DNA of 64,000 bases from Alentia gelatinosa (lineage: Eukaryota; Annelida; Polychaeta; Phyllodocida; Polynoidae), in contig OX465579.1 in assembly GCA_950022655.1 (NCBI GenBank), positions 133,642,118-133,706,117 of the forward strand, read 5' to 3'. Positions 23,124 to 36,983 of the stretch are shown one piece after another. The notes under the pieces are model-generated. The model made no database searches. It was not told where the DNA came from and saw only the letters and a list, made by a program, of their open reading frames with translations. Position 1 is the first letter of the stretch. Each line of letters opens with the position of its first letter. Position numbers and translations under genes: made by a program.

Positions 23124-26100
23124 TCTCAATAATATACAAAATCGTTTTGACAAGGAAATGATGGAGCAATATTAATCAAATTTTCACAGAATGTAGGTCT
23201 AACACATTTGTATTTCTATTCAGAAACAATTAAATATTTAGGATTATGTTTCGTATCACATGATTATAGACTCAAGTTATGGGTTTTGACGAATAGGTGC
23301 CTGTCCTCTAGCGGTATAAAGTGCCACTAGCCCCCGTCCTTAAGGGAATAGCTCGGCCACACGCACCTATCTTCAAAGGGTTAACAACTTACACTAGCAG
23401 TGGTGGATGTACTGCTATATCAAAGGCCAATCCGACTCATATCATGTCTATGTGGTGTGAACCACAAGTAAAACATCCCTCACCTTGGTAAATGTGTTTG
23501 ATGAGATTTCTATCTGACTTCAACACATAGATTCAATCACCACCCTTGTGGTGTAAAAGGACCTAGAGAAAGCCTGGTAAGGACCCATAGTGGTTGACTG
23601 GACGTTAAATCAAACCAAAACACAAACAATAAAAAGCTAAACACGCAGAACCTGAACATACAACTCGAATCAGAAGCCTAATCTAGTGAGGACACCTTGC
23701 TGAATGCAAACCCCTGTTGCTGGCATGATCTAGCAGGTCAGAAGATGATAATGAAACGTAGGATCTCAGGTACAATTAATGTAACATCTACTAAATATCG
23801 TCCAAAACGTGATACTTAGATTAGATGGCCGTTCCTGCTACATTCTAACATTGTTTGTACCCCTACATCTGTGAAGGGTTTAGTGACATGTACTGTTCCA
23901 TAGACATGACACCCTTGTCCTTCCCCTATGTGTTACGATGTGTCTGTAGGGGCAGGGCATGAGGTGGCCGTCTGTGAATCCTCTGTGCCGGGGTCTGAAG
24001 GGTCACGTTCGCCGGCTGTCACGTGTGATCGTGGCACGTTTCGGGGAGCAGACAGAGGGGAACAAGACATGGTAGATGGGTATATCTAGTTTCCTTGTAT
24101 ACTGTCAACCCGATATTCCTGCTGGCGGTCTTAACAGGCGGCCATGCCACGGTAAGCAGTCAGATGAGCTGCCTTCTCATAGACATCATAGATATAAGGG
24201 CCGACATGGGTGCTTGACCTCACAGACATGAGACCTGGACCTTCAAGACGAGAGGCCTGGACTTCACAGACACGAAAGCTGGACGTTGCAGTTGTTTGGA
24301 CCTGACAGGCATTTTTTTCAATGTGAGTGAAAATAGTGACAAATTCACACGGGTAGATTTTGATAATGTCGGTATATGATTTACAGAATTACTTGTTTTT
24401 ATATAATCCATTTTATCAATAAACACCTGTATTGCATGCCATCCAAAGTGTGTAATGGATAAACAGACAATGCATGAATGAAATGTGTATATATGTATTG
24501 CTCATAATGGTTTGAAACCAACAGTTTTCCTAGAAAGTTGAATCATAATTTATTTGAACGTGATATGATCTTTACCTGTAGTGTGTTAGAAGGAAGCATG
24601 AATATAGACATAAGCAGAAACAATACCCTCTCCAGGTCCGGGAATATTTATAGAGGTGTGAATGACAATATTGATCACTGGCGTCAAAGGTGAGGTGTGA
24701 AAAAGCTAAACGTTGGGAAGCCTTTTGGGGTTTGTTAGACTGAGCCCAGAGACTCTCTAATATATCATCATCTTCTCATAAATTCAAAATCCTTTCGGTG
24801 ACAGGAGTACGTGTGTTTTGAAACATTTGCCGCAGGTAAAGTGGCAAAAAGCCTGGACATCTCCTTTAATTGTATTCTAGAGTCATCAGATCTCATCAGA
24901 TATCATTATGGCTTTTTCTACATTCCCACCTGCCCCGCCTTCTAAACAAAAAGAAAACCCGATCTCAAAAGGAAACTAAAAATGAAAGTAAAAATCTTCA
25001 AAGCGACCACACCGTAGAAAAAAGAATCCACCTCAGGAAAGTCGGGATGAAGGGTATTACCGCCACGTCGACTGATGGTCCAGCCGAGTCTAGTCTGTAG
25101 TATACTTATTTCTCATTCATTGCTCTATCCTCTTTATGTAAAACGAAAACAAAATATTGGATTCGTAGCTCAGCCAGATGGGACAGCATGTGAATGTAAT
25201 CCTGAATACAATGAAGTTACTCTACATGACGTTGACAAGTAAATACAACACCGTATTACCAACACCTTTATTACAACTGAGAGTTACAGGATTTTATATT
25301 CGGAACATTGCAATAAGATATTTTCATCTGCATATCGTCAATAGCAACCACAGGAAATGGGAAGGACTTCCACCTACTCCTATTTTTCTTTTTTCAATTA
25401 AATTTTTGGTGTGATCTTTCCCAAACAGTGTTATCTAACTTTTCATTATTACAATATTCATGTTTCATTATTGCAATATTCATGTTTAGATGAAGATGCG
25501 ACGTGTCACACTCCAATTTCTGTATCGAGGAACAGCTGTGTGCTTCCCATTGGCTTTACTGGCCAGCGTGTTCCGCGCTTATCCTCCAGAGGGAGGGAGA
25601 CCCTAACGACGTAACAGCCGGGTCACCCTCCCATAGATTCACAGAAAACCTAAGCTTTACGAATTGACTCTTTGAGCTGCTCAGAGCTACTCAGACTTAG
25701 AAAAGTGGACTGAGTTATTCTGTGAATCCGCCTGGAGTGGCGCAGTAGCGCTTTCACGGCGAAGCTCTAAAGTCCTTCAGAGCTACTCAGAGCAGGTGAG
25801 AGCTGCTCAGGAGAAACGTATTACTCGGAGAACCCTCGCATCCGGATCATCCTCAGGCCTGGCACTGCGGTGTTGTTACTGAAAGGCTGTGTTTATGGTT
25901 GCTCACGCGGAGAGGTTAATAACTAATAAGCGACAAATGCGCCTCGTTGTGACCCTAATACCTGCGAAGAGGAGTGGGGTTTGATGTGAGATATGTTATT
26001 AGTGCAGTCGTAAGGAGCGGTTTACTGATGCTAGTTACAGACTTCTACACAGTTCTTGCCACCTACGTCGTGGGTAATTTTATGTCTACGGGAAGGTTAA

Positions 26101-27065
26101 ATAGGTTGGTATGAACGTAGATTTCATAAAGGGGATCCTATGATGGATCAGGATACCAAAACTGAAATTAGAACAGATTGTAACCATGCTTAATGGATTC
26201 TTACCCAACTAAAAGGTGAGGTGAATGAAGCTTAACTAGTATTATGTAGATTGTCTTCTAAAAAAAGATATTTTTATAAGACCAAACACCCAGGTCCAGG
26301 AACAAAGTCTGCAACTGGTTCTAAAAATTCAAGAGTAGTATCAAGTGGATTCCCCCACTTCACTTACTCCTGTATGTGCAAATCTCCCTCATGTTTCCTG
26401 GAGTAGCTGTTTGTACTATTCAGAACTGATGTTGTTCTTGTACCTTAGAAACCCTAGACGTAACCAGCTCGTACAACTGCCCAAATGAAGTTTTAGATTA
26501 CTTTCAAATATCAGACATTATCTCAGTAGTATGTGGATATACGAAATATAGACATGATACTATGTTTGTATTTACTTGCTTCTGAGCTCCTTCATCCCTA
26601 AAATGCACATGTATACCATAAGGTGACGGTCAATGGAAATGGGTTATTAGCAGAACTTAAACAAATCTACACCGTTTTTGTCGCCCAGTGGAAACGAGCC
26701 TATACACATTTCTTCGGAACCAGTTATTGAAAACTCGTGTCTGATTGCAAGGTTTACAGTTAGATGTAAGCCAGGTGACAAAATTACAATGAAGATAATA
26801 CATCGTAAATAATCAGTGAAATGAAAACAGGAAATATAGAAGTGAGTTGATGAAGGGCGGACACACACTCCAGATTAGGACGTAACACTCCTGATTTAAA
26901 GATTATTTAATTGCCTTTTTAAACGGGTCTATTTGGTTATCAAGTGGTAGCAGATCCCATCCAGCAGCTCCTCTCCAGCAAGGGCTAGATTAGATAACGA
27001 TAATTCTTCTTAATCAGTGCTTTGGTATTCAACGCCTAAACAGTATTAACTCTTTCAGTCCTAAC
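23124..27065. other. gene-free stretch with minor repeats
   Basis: No gene is supported. A degenerate unit of about 22 bases (GACCTCACAGACATGAGACC and relatives) recurs three to four times at 24,213-24,300. A 22-base unit TTTCATTATTRCAATATTCA+TG is duplicated in tandem at 25,441-25,484. At 25,636-25,728 GATTCACAGAA and TTCTGTGAATC form a short inverted pair around AGCTGCTCAGAGCTACTCAG words, possibly another MITE; similar CTGCTC/GAGCAG words occur near 22.3 and 32.65 kb. Confidence 0.45.
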
Positions 27066-27115
27066 AATGCCTGGAGGCATTCCCATGCAGGGGACGAGGA
27101 ATACCTGGAGGCATT
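27066..27115 (+). repeat. second locus of the 34-bp hairpin repeat
   Basis: AATGCC-TGGA-GGCATT (27,066-27,081) and AATACC-TGGA-GGCATT (27,100-27,115) are exactly 34 bases apart. The unit aligns over its full length with the unit at 23,031, sharing ATGCC, GGCAT, and a GGG(A/G)CGA-type tail, though only about two thirds of bases match. Confidence 0.6.
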
Positions 27116-28157
27116 CCCAACCAATAAATTAAGAATACTATGTTCATCATTATACTCTGTGGGCATTTGATAAGTAACTATAGTAACTTGTATCTAAAGG
27201 TTATTGCGGCGATAGTCTCGTCCCCTTGGAGTTTTTTGCGGTATTATGCCTTGTCTTATAGTGCACACACTCCCCACTCAGTCTCGGACAGAAAGAGTTT
27301 GTTTACTATTAGCACATAAGACATTTCTCAGTAGTCACTAATCCATATAGTAAGTGACGGTTCTACAATATATGGAACAGAAAATGAGGCAAGGGACATC
27401 CGTGGTACACACGCTAAATAATGTATCGTATATTGAGGAAGTACACGGCGATGAAATTATACTATATTAACTACTTCCAGGTTGACGCTATTAATGAAGC
27501 CCATTCTACATAGATCTGCTTTCTGCAGACGCCAAACAATTTCGTAATAATTCTGGTATACCACTAACCAATGATCAATCGTTAAACTGCATAACTATCT
27601 CTTGTTTACTGCTACTCTTAGGGAAATTGTGATTACAGATCTGTTTATAAGCGGAAATAATAAATCTGGTTGGATTAAATCCCGTTCAACTACTTACTCA
27701 ATAATGGGTCCTATGCTTATCCCACATAACCAACCTTCATTCAAAACTATTGGCTGAAGTTTAGTCAATTCCTAATGGCTGAGATGAACACAGTTTGAAT
27801 GGACTCAAGTCTTCTGTCGAATGTACAACCTACTCCTCTATCCCACATGCTTATTCTTGCCAATGAATTCTCACTATGAAATGATGGCATCTCCACTTTC
27901 AACATCAAATGGAGAATCCAGTTTAAGAGAAGGCAGAGTTATCTTGCTCTATCTTCAATGAATCATAGTCAGCTGGATACATCAAAGCGGGAATACTATA
28001 GCAATCAAGAGGAGTCAGGTCTAGAGTGTACGCTAACTGTGCGAGGTAGTCAATCCAATGCTTTAGCTGCACTGTTTCTTTGACTTGAGGCAACATGAGA
28101 CGCCTGTATTAACATTGACACCGTGTTCAGCAAACAGACTCCATCTTGTGTTAATGG
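27116..28157. other. gene-free stretch, nothing recognised
   Basis: Plain AT-rich DNA. I found no exon, RNA gene or repeat structure. Confidence 0.5.
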
Positions 28158-28170
28158 CCACAAGGTGGCG
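28158..28170 (+). promoter_or_regulatory. CTCF-like motif
   Basis: CCACAAGGTGGCG fits the bilaterian CTCF core (CCASYAGRKGGCR) except at one position. The 90 bases to either side are unusually CpG-rich for this window. Binding cannot be inferred from the motif alone. Confidence 0.3.
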
Positions 28171-31008
28171 TCTCGCGTGCCTGAACGTGTTTACGTCAAT
28201 GTCGTTTTCCAGCCTCTGAAGTCGGCAGACGCCAAGATGGCCTTGCCGACACAATAGTCGTTAAGTTGTATACAGAAGGCTTCACTGGATATAAGAATTC
28301 CCCTCATCGATGTTATCTACTCTGCAAGGTCAGAGGCCAAGGACATTTGCTGCCAACAAAGAGCCAATTTGCTACCACCAGTGGCACCTTTTTGCACTCT
28401 GGTTCAAGATAGGTCTGGTTATTTCTATGTGATACACTTTGATTTAAAGGACGATCGAGTGCCATAAGGGAAAAACATTAGAGCCACACTTCTCACCCTG
28501 GTGCAAGTGGTGAGTAATCAGGGTCTGGACCTCTGACGACAGTATCCAGTCATTACTAGCTAAAGGCGACCGTTACAAATTTACTTACAAATTGTACACG
28601 TTATTTTCTTTTCGAAGTTCAAATTTTATTTAACCTTTCCAATCTTCCATTTCTGATCTTTGATATGTGGGAACATTATATGAGAATATGCACATTCATG
28701 ACTGAATAAAGTTTGTTTCTGACAAGATGCAATAAAAAGTGCACATTGACAGCTCTATAGCTCCGAGGAAGTTGATGGATAATACGCATCGCTGCCACAA
28801 AGTGACAGGGTGTTTTCCAGGACCACTCTGGCTAATGACACATACGAGATTTTTGTTTAAACTCTAGTCCGGTGTCTGCTGATATATCATGCTTCAAGAT
28901 TTTTGTCGGGACGGGTCGGGTCACAACAAGTGGTTTAATGATTAAACTGATAATGATTGGTTTTTAATTTTGCTTTGTCTCATAATTCTGAGGACTTAAC
29001 CAATGGACTGTGGACAACTATACTTTCTGTTGGGTTGGCACAAACACCTTTATGTATCCTCGGGTAGAGTGGCCTCTCTTTGGCCATCTACGAAAGCCAT
29101 CTGCTATATCCATCTGATATGGTCATCTGCTAAAACCTTCTCGAGCCGGTTGTGTCTGGTTCTAACACAGGCCTCTGACACCACCTAGCTTTCCTAGTTA
29201 GCCCACCTCGGCATGCAGTACCGAGGATGGTGAGTGATAGCTCACAGTCAGCCTGCCCGCGGTCGGGACGTCTGAATTGCCGGCTATCACGGCGACCATC
29301 TCGGTAGGGCTTAGAGTGGTCGAGCGGGCCGACGCCATTCTCACCGCCCCTCACACCATTAGTATTCAGCAAGCTGAGAAGTGTACTTCTCTGACCGCAG
29401 GCTCACACTACCTGGTCCAAGCTCATGGCCACACAGCTACTATGGAGGTGTCTGAGACCCTCGCCCAGAATTTGGAATATCTATGTTACTCCGGGTTAGC
29501 GCACATGATTGCACAAGTCGTCCCTATGATTCGTCGTGATGGATTAACGCTGTATACAACAAGCGGCATCTGCGGCAGCCAATTAAGTTGGGCCTCACAT
29601 CCAACGATATCCGTTTGCTCGCGAAAAAATAGTTATAACTATGATATTAACCAAAGTTGAATTTGAGTAAGTTTACGGATGTTTAGTTAATTACTTGCGT
29701 AGGTCTCTCCAATTACTACCATTCGCCTTCGACCTCAAACAGCAATTTTAGGGAACCTGATGAAATAATTGGCCTAACACTTGAAGATGGCCACGTTTTG
29801 TTCTCAACTGTGGCTGGGAATAGCAGAGAATCATAAGATCATATCCTGTTCTGGGATAGAGTGTTAGAGCAGTGCTAGATTTTTACCTCGCCCATAACTA
29901 ATACAGAAAAAGGGGCAGGTAATATGTCTATGATATCATATATCAGAATAAAGGCCTAGGGTGCCGAGACAGTGTTACAATATACAGATTGGTACATTTG
30001 TACATGATAGTATAATACAGTCCATGTTCTATGTGTCTTCTATGGCATTGAATCCAGATCCAGGGCTTTTACTGGGTCCAGTGAGTTAGAATTTCAGGGT
30101 GCCGTATCAGATTAATACGGGACTTTCCACAGTGGAAGCTCTGCGGAAGCAATACGGCCTCATCTGTGATATTGCTGTTATTACTTTCACCTCATATTCA
30201 GCACACATAACCCTCTTAGGATCTACCCGGTTGAGCACCATCCTTACAACCCGTGATTACTGCAGAAGCACAAGAACTTTTGCTTTGAATAAAATCACCA
30301 AGTCATTAATACGCGACATCACTGCAGCAAAACCACCTCCAATTATCAGCTGCGTTGCTCATACGGCACATCGGGATTTTTATCTATTCGTTTCCTCAAG
30401 AAGCTTTTTTTCATCAAGTTGGAGGAAAATAATTAAAGTGTTATCTCGAGGCCGGTCGTGGTCGCGGACCCATTTCAATCCGCATGGAACAGTATGGAGT
30501 CATGTACTCAATCAATGTCCAACCGCATTTTAGAGTGATTACTATCACGAACATAAACACAGCAATCTCTTCTAGGAATATTTCACTCATATGAATACCA
30601 TTATGTTTATGAAGGTCTATAACTTGTTGTTCCTACTGTATTTCTACTGTTATTCCTTCTGATCCGTTCTTCAATGTGGAATAATCAGATTTTGTTGTAC
30701 AAATAATGAACTTCATGGGAAGCGATCAAAATAAATAACTGTCACTGTTCCTCAAGCTTGGAAAGAGCGGCTCATTTGGAGAAAGAACACCATTAATATT
30801 ACCCAAAGAAAATCAGTTTGCAGCTTCGATAAGCTCAGAAGCTTATTGTGAAGTGAAAGGAATAGAGTCGTCCCTATGGAAAGGCATTTACACCCCAGCT
30901 GCCCCTTTGTTTTATCATAATTGTGTTTTTTTCAGACTGGGACATTTGCCCGACTGGAGGGAACGGAGCGAGTCAGAGATCCTCGTGATATGAGGAGGAG
31001 GGGGAGAA
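28171..31008. other. gene-free stretch; possible regulatory block at 30.77-30.98 kb
   Basis: The longest open frame of the window (30,099-30,533, 144 codons) lies here but has no family motif, no splice context and no hydrophobic or repeat pattern. I treat it as chance. The GC-rich stretch at 29,190-29,350 is likewise unexplained. At 30,760-30,980 SOX-like CCCCTTTGTTTTATCAT and homeodomain-like CACCATTAATATTACC words suggest an enhancer, without proof. Confidence 0.35.
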
Positions 31009-31025
31009 GGGGGGGGGGGGGGGGG
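31009..31025 (+). repeat. poly-G run (17 G)
   Basis: A homopolymer of 17 G that follows a purine-rich GAGGAGGGGGAGAA stretch. The DNA remains G-rich to about 31,360. Confidence 0.95.
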
Positions 31026-32052
31026 CATGAGCAGATTCAGCCATATGAATCATCGGTATAAAGCAGGGTCATATGGGGGTCTGCTATGGTTTGGTGGTGT
31101 GTACATAATTCATTTTTGACGTCCTACGAGGGTGAAACGGTGTTTGTTATTGAGCGGCTGGTGGGGGACTGCAGCAGGATAACTGGGTTTGGGGTGGTGT
31201 GCCCACGTACCCCAGGGCCGCCATCTGGCCGTTGGTTCCATTTTGGGGAAGGGAAGGTCTGACTAGGACTTCCGGATATAACACTGTCGGTGGTTGGGGA
31301 TGGAAAGACTGAGATTGTAAGAATAGTGAACTAGTGCCCGGAAAGGTGGACCGGGGGAAGGGAGATCTTCTTGTATATACACTGTTTATCGCATGCTCTG
31401 TCGACGCTACTCATGTAGACGAGTATACAGCAGGTAACATGAATATATCATCTAGCGACACCTGGTTATGGTAGCACTGGGCGTTACTAATGGTGCCCTT
31501 CTATTTAACTACTGTCTGCCCTTAAAGCGCCTTCCCTGATTATGTACCTATCAATCGATATTAGCAGAGTACATGAAGTTCGATAAATAAGAGAGGGTAG
31601 TGGGGGAGAGATTTATCAGTTTATTCGGTAAAGCAAGCAACTTTAATTCAACTTGGTGATATGAAAATTCGGCTTTTAGTCTATTGCTCTTCCTCTCCCG
31701 GCTCGGCCCTTTTCCTTTCCATAAGTTCCCGAGTCGGTTCGTCAGCTGAAAATGAGGCCACTCTGGATTCTATTTTGTATCTCATCAAAGGTTCTAGGCA
31801 ACATAACACGCTTAGCACCATCAACCATCATCAATGGGACAAACTGACAGGAGCCTCATATATTGTTGATGAATGCTGGGATCTGACGCTGTAGGATGAC
31901 GGTTATCTCATGTGTCAGGGCATGTACATGTGTGAACAGCCTGTACCAACTACTACGCCTCCAATATCATCGCCACTCTCCTCTCTCCTTCTACCCTCTC
32001 AAATGTTCCACTACCTCCTCATGTTCTCCACATTCCCACCCATACTCTTAGT

Positions 32053-32231
32053 CATTCCCCTCAATCTTTACTCTCCATACCTCTTCCATTCTCAACTATT
32101 CCCCACAATCTCTACTCTGCTTATCTCTTCCATTGTCCCACATTCCCCTTAATCTCTACTCTCCATAACTCTTCCATGTTCACCTATTACCCTCAATATC
32201 TACTCTCCATACCTCTCCCATTCTCACTCAT
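32053..32231 (+). repeat. pyrimidine-rich minisatellite, unit about 46 bp
   Basis: About four degenerate copies of CATTCCCCTCAATCTCTACT followed by CTCCATACCTCTTCCATTCT occur at a spacing of 42-48 bases. They sit in a pyrimidine-rich tract that starts near 31,960. Open frames here are only low-complexity Ser/Leu/Pro runs. Confidence 0.75.
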
Positions 32232-32394
32232 TCGTTCCACTTCATTACCTCCACTGAAGTTCCCACTTTCCTATTCCAAATCCGCTCCTCTTCAGCCTCC
32301 TTTCCAGCCATCCCTTCCTACCATTCCCTGGCCCTCAATTTCCAATATTCTTTCCTCTCCCAGCCTCCTCAAACCTCATGTCAAGACTCTTCGG

Positions 32395-32395
32395 T

Positions 32396-32456
<61 letters not shown>
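32395..32456 (+). repeat. (TC)n microsatellite
   Basis: About 28 uninterrupted TC repeats from 32,401, after a short imperfect start. The Ser-Leu frames running through it are artefacts of the repeat. Confidence 0.97.
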
Positions 32457-32460
<4 letters not shown>

Positions 32461-32591
32461 ATCACCTCCGACTCCTTTCTCTCAATCTCCCTACCAACCC
32501 CAGCTCGGAATCCGGCCCCCGCCTAAAGGCCAAGCCGTGACAGGCGCCATCTATATTGAAATCTTGTCTTGGTCATGCTCAGATCGTCGTG

Positions 32592-32605
32592 CCACCAGGC
32601 GGCGC
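32592..32605 (+). promoter_or_regulatory. CTCF-like motif in a CpG-rich patch
   Basis: CCACCAGGCGGCGC matches the CTCF core well. It lies in a GC-rich 180-base patch (32,510-32,700) with repeated CTGCTC/GAGCAG words that resemble those near 25.7 kb. Confidence 0.3.
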
Positions 32606-32749
32606 GCGGGGCTGATTTCATCACGAGCTGCTCCAGAACTGCTCGCAATGCGCAAGACATGTTAACGCCTCGAGCAGGAGTTTTCCAGAGCAGGAGGGGA
32701 ATTGATCGGAGTTGCTCAGGAGCAGACAATGTGGTCAAAACTTGCAGAA

Positions 32750-35700
32750 GCCATTTGTTAGCCGGTTATGATGGGAGATACAATGAAAAGTATATGTGGG
32801 AGATGCAGTTTTTGATCCTAACCAGTTGTTGAAATAATTGGTAATTATAGTTCCTAACCTTTATGATAAACACATTGTCCTACGGTTGATAGGACCAAGT
32901 ACTTTTTGGTACCCTGTATATTGCAGTAGGTATTAGATGGGAATACGTTCGTGGGTATCCGGATGCTTTCTTGGGCAATAATATTTAATCGTTCATGATA
33001 AGACCAGCATCATTGTAGGTGATATCAACGTTGATAAAACAGCACATGGATAAACAGAAAGATCACAGAGAATGTGAATATTTGAACAAACAAGTAATCG
33101 AAATGAATAGGCTTTGATTTTCAAAGAACAAAACAAAGGCTTTTTGTGGAGTTTACACTTGACGAGTGACAAAGGGAGGCGAAGGAGGTCTTTTAAACGA
33201 ATGTTTTCCTGTGTAAACTTAATGCGCTCCAACAGAATCCAGACTTTTCATAGCAAATAAAATAACTCATCTTTAATTAAAACAGGGAGCTTGGTGCAAC
33301 AACAAAGCTTCCTAGTTTCTCTGACATTTGCGAAAGAGATTATCTAATACGAAGACATTGCGCAACTCCAATAGCTTACAGAGAATATTGAAGAGCAAAG
33401 AGCATTTGGAAAGATAATTCACAAGTTGCATTCACGAATATGCTGACTCCTGACTGTCACCTTTCTCGGTTATTGCGAAACTGTATACCTTAGATTACCT
33501 CCTGTGTGAGGGTGCTGAATTTGTAAATATGTTGTTGAGCGCGGGAAATCGCGCTCATATACGTCATCTAGAGTTTAGAGTGCTCAAACAGGCTTTCAGC
33601 CTACTGCAAAGAATATAGCACTTCACTATCCATTCACCAATTATAAAGGCCTGGTGATATGGGCAGGCGTCCAGTATCCCAGTCTGACCATAAACCTGCC
33701 CAACTACTGATTTGGTTCCTAAAAATAGAACAATAGTCAATCTGAAGAAATTATCTCAATGGACCATGATACTAGAAGCAAATAGAATGTTCATCATTGA
33801 TGAATGAGCGTGCAATTATAAATGAATAACAATTGAAAGGTTTTGGGTAACATTTAGTCTATGGATTTAAAAAAAAAATTCATTAACAGTGCCTATCAAC
33901 ATAAGTTTTTTCAGGCACCTGTAAAGGATAGCAGTACAATGAGAAACTTATATTGCACATTCAAATCATAGTCCATACAGTTGTGTTAAATCGTTGTTGG
34001 ATCGTTTTCTGTAACTCACTTGCACCCAGTCAACTTGCCAGTTCTCTAACTGACTGTGTCTAGGATCCAAACATATCAAGCACCAGTGGGTCAAGGCAGT
34101 ATTTCGGTCTTGAGTGATTGGTCATGGTCAGCTGGGCACGCCTCTAAGACACTGAGACACTGGCCCCCTGCTCTGTTCTCAATATCACAGTGAATATCAC
34201 ACAGATAGTGAAGAGATAGTTTGTATGCAGTACCCTGAGAGTCCATATGGACCTCTCTAAACTCTAGATGATGTATTTAGCGCATGCACGCATGCTCTAG
34301 ATAGTGCCAAATATATGGATGTTCCAGAGGATACCTGATTTGAAGTGCATCAAGTGCTAAGAGCTATCAGAGAGCGAACTGAGTGGCATAGCTGACCTAT
34401 TAGCCAGAGAAGTAGGGCAGTTGACCTCGATGGAAAATTCAGTCACAACCATGACAATTTGAATGGGATCTGTGGTATGCTAGACCAGGCACAAGTCAAA
34501 ATCAAAAACGTTAGGCAACAAATGACAAACACCTCAAAAGAAATATGCCAATGTATTGATAAAGTAAAAAATTACATGATATACTTAAAAAGAAATTTAA
34601 TGATGTTCAGCAGATTTAGGATACACCTATTTTAATCAAGTAATCAGTTGCCATCTGTTCACACACATAGATTTCTATACCATACTACATATTACTGTTG
34701 ATGGTACTTGAAACAAATTATCAAATCCATTCTCTGGGTTTATTGAAACATTCTTGATACTTTCAAATAGAAATGGCTTACTGATAAATATTTTCCTATG
34801 ATATTCTCTTACTTTTATTTGATGAAATTTTGGTATACCGCGCTCTTCCATTATAAATGGAAACAACATTTGCTCCTAGTTTATGTAATACGCTACAATC
34901 AAAACCTGCCATGTGGCAGATTGTAGGCTGTACTCCTCCTTGAGTGAAGAAATAAAAAGAAAGTTGCTCACTAATATACGACAGCAATAGTCTCCTCTGA
35001 TATAAAGGATGTTTCACATTCATATAATTAAAGTCCATTCATGATGCAAGTCAAAATAGCTTCCCTTTCATCAAATATTCATCGTCCTGTAGCATTCATT
35101 AATTACCCTTTTCAATTAATGCGCAATTTGATATCTAAATTAAGAGAAATCTTAATAATTATTACGAGTACAGGAGTAACTATTTAGTATCCAGGAGGTA
35201 GACATCGCTCTCAAGTTTCCTTTACTGTCTACTGACAAATGTATTCAAGATCCACAAGATATGAGATCTATGGGATGCGAGACACTGAGTGAATCCCTAT
35301 TTGGAAGATTTTTAAATGGTTTCAGCTTTCATTATTCCCCATTTTAACCAGCGCGTTGCAGTGTCTCTAAAAGAAGATGCAGAATGGAAAACAAGCTTTC
35401 TAAATTGCCCTCATCTTCATGTCAATTTCTAATTTTCCAGAGTCTGGTCGAAGGAGGTATCCATGGAAAAAGCGATGAACAGAATCATTGATCCACATAA
35501 ACGCCTTTCCTGCAGATTGCATATCTCTTGTATCACAACTACCATTACACCCGGGATTAAACGGACTCCTCCCCCAGACGTTGTGTCTTGTCTATGGAGA
35601 TTGGATGGAAGCCAGTTATGACCCTTTTACTGAGGACCAGCCTCAATCCATAAGAATTCAGCCCTCATCCTCGTGACAGAAGACCGTAATTGGGATCGCT

Positions 35701-36888
35701 GTTTCCTGGGTTGGTAATTCTATTTTGATGGCCCTGGTAAGGAGGCTGACGAATCGGGTCATAATCTCAGAACCACATTTTTTATGGTGATTACACAGGA
35801 CGCATTTATCACACACACAATCTTTTTCCTATTTAATCTAATCAAAACAGAATCAAAGGAGGGAATCCGAAAAAGAGTGGGTTCATTGGTTTATAACGTA
35901 TGGGGAATTGATATTGTAACCGATGAGAAATGATGAAAACAAACATAGATATAAGAGGGAAATCCTAGCTGATGCAGTATGTCTCACTTCAGTAGATTAC
36001 TGTCTAACATTTATGTTTGTACTGTATGTACTGTTTAATATTTATGTTTGTATAGGCTATATTCGTATACCAAGCCTGCCGGACTAGCTCTCCCATTAAG
36101 CTGCAATTGGAAATGGCGAAACCGTAGCCTATCGGTAGTGCCCCGATAATTCAAATCGTGGACATGGGTATAATCGTAGACCGTCGGAACGGCTTTGGAG
36201 GACCAAAAACATAAAGCATGGTCACAATTGGCTCACGATTCAATCGGTGTATCAATTCAGATTTCAGGCAGAGTTTAAATATTGAAATATACTATAATTT
36301 TGTAAATATTGAATGAATCTGAATAATCGTTTAGAGTTATTTACAACATATCATGATATTATTTTTCAGAGACACTAAAACAATCAGATTGAAAAATATA
36401 ACTGTGTTAGAATCATGATTCCGATATGGAACTATTATTTTCATACCTTTAAACTTAATCAAATACTATCATTTTTACACCGATTACATATCTATATGCG
36501 GTCTACCTAATTCCAGTATTTCTTAATTTTTCATCAAGTATTCCAGCCACAAGAGAAATTTCCGTTAAATTCGCTACAATAGGCCACAATAGATGACTCT
36601 ACAGGGGATCTACGATTGACAATTTTCAATCGGTATGCAAACTTGAGGTATCGTTGGGTTAATCAGAGAAACCTGTTACACTGTCACGACTTTTTCTGAC
36701 CACGCGATAGAACCGATTTCGTGTCGGGAAGTCAATTAATTGCAAGGACTATCGTTGGTGGGGGTAACCCTTTACTTTACTTGCAAATCCATTATTGGAG
36801 AGCTTTTCACCAGAACAACATGAAAACCTTTTTACATCACAGAATTAACAGCAGTTTTCAGTCTGGCAATGATGTGTCAGTCAATTGT
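32750..36888. other. gene-free stretch, nothing firm
   Basis: No exon or RNA gene can be supported. At 35,690-35,830 the words TTGGTAATTCTATTTTGATGG and TTTTTTATGGTGATTACAC are homeodomain-like and could belong to an enhancer. At 36,120-36,190 ATCGTAGACC and CCCCGATAA words resemble the interior of the small element at 9.9-10.1 kb. Confidence 0.4.
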
Positions 36889-36983
36889 GAGCGGTGTTAC
36901 CGTAAAAAGAAATGATAATGAGCGCTGTTACCGTAAAGCATAATTAAAGTTAGCAGCGTTACCGTATAACACTGGGCAACCCC
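36889..36983 (+). repeat. 31-bp spaced repeat, 3 copies
   Basis: GAGCGGTGTTACCGTAAA, GAGCGCTGTTACCGTAAA and TAGCAGCGTTACCGTATA start at about 36,889, 36,920 and 36,951, exactly 31 bases apart. The 13-base intervals between them are AT-rich and differ. A fourth, diverged copy (ACCGCTGTTATCGTG) lies at 37,052. The 18-base core is much better kept than the intervals. Confidence 0.65.

Noticed and set aside
25155..25220. TAGCTCAG...A-box-like word after GGATTCG
   Set aside because: No anticodon stem, no B box and no closing acceptor strand; not a tRNA or a clear SINE head.
30099..30533. Longest open frame of the window (144 codons)
   Set aside because: No domain, no splice context and mixed composition; a frame of this length is expected by chance somewhere in six frames of 64 kb.
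32176..32665. Ser/Leu-rich frames
   Set aside because: Translation of the (TC)n microsatellite and pyrimidine-rich minisatellite.
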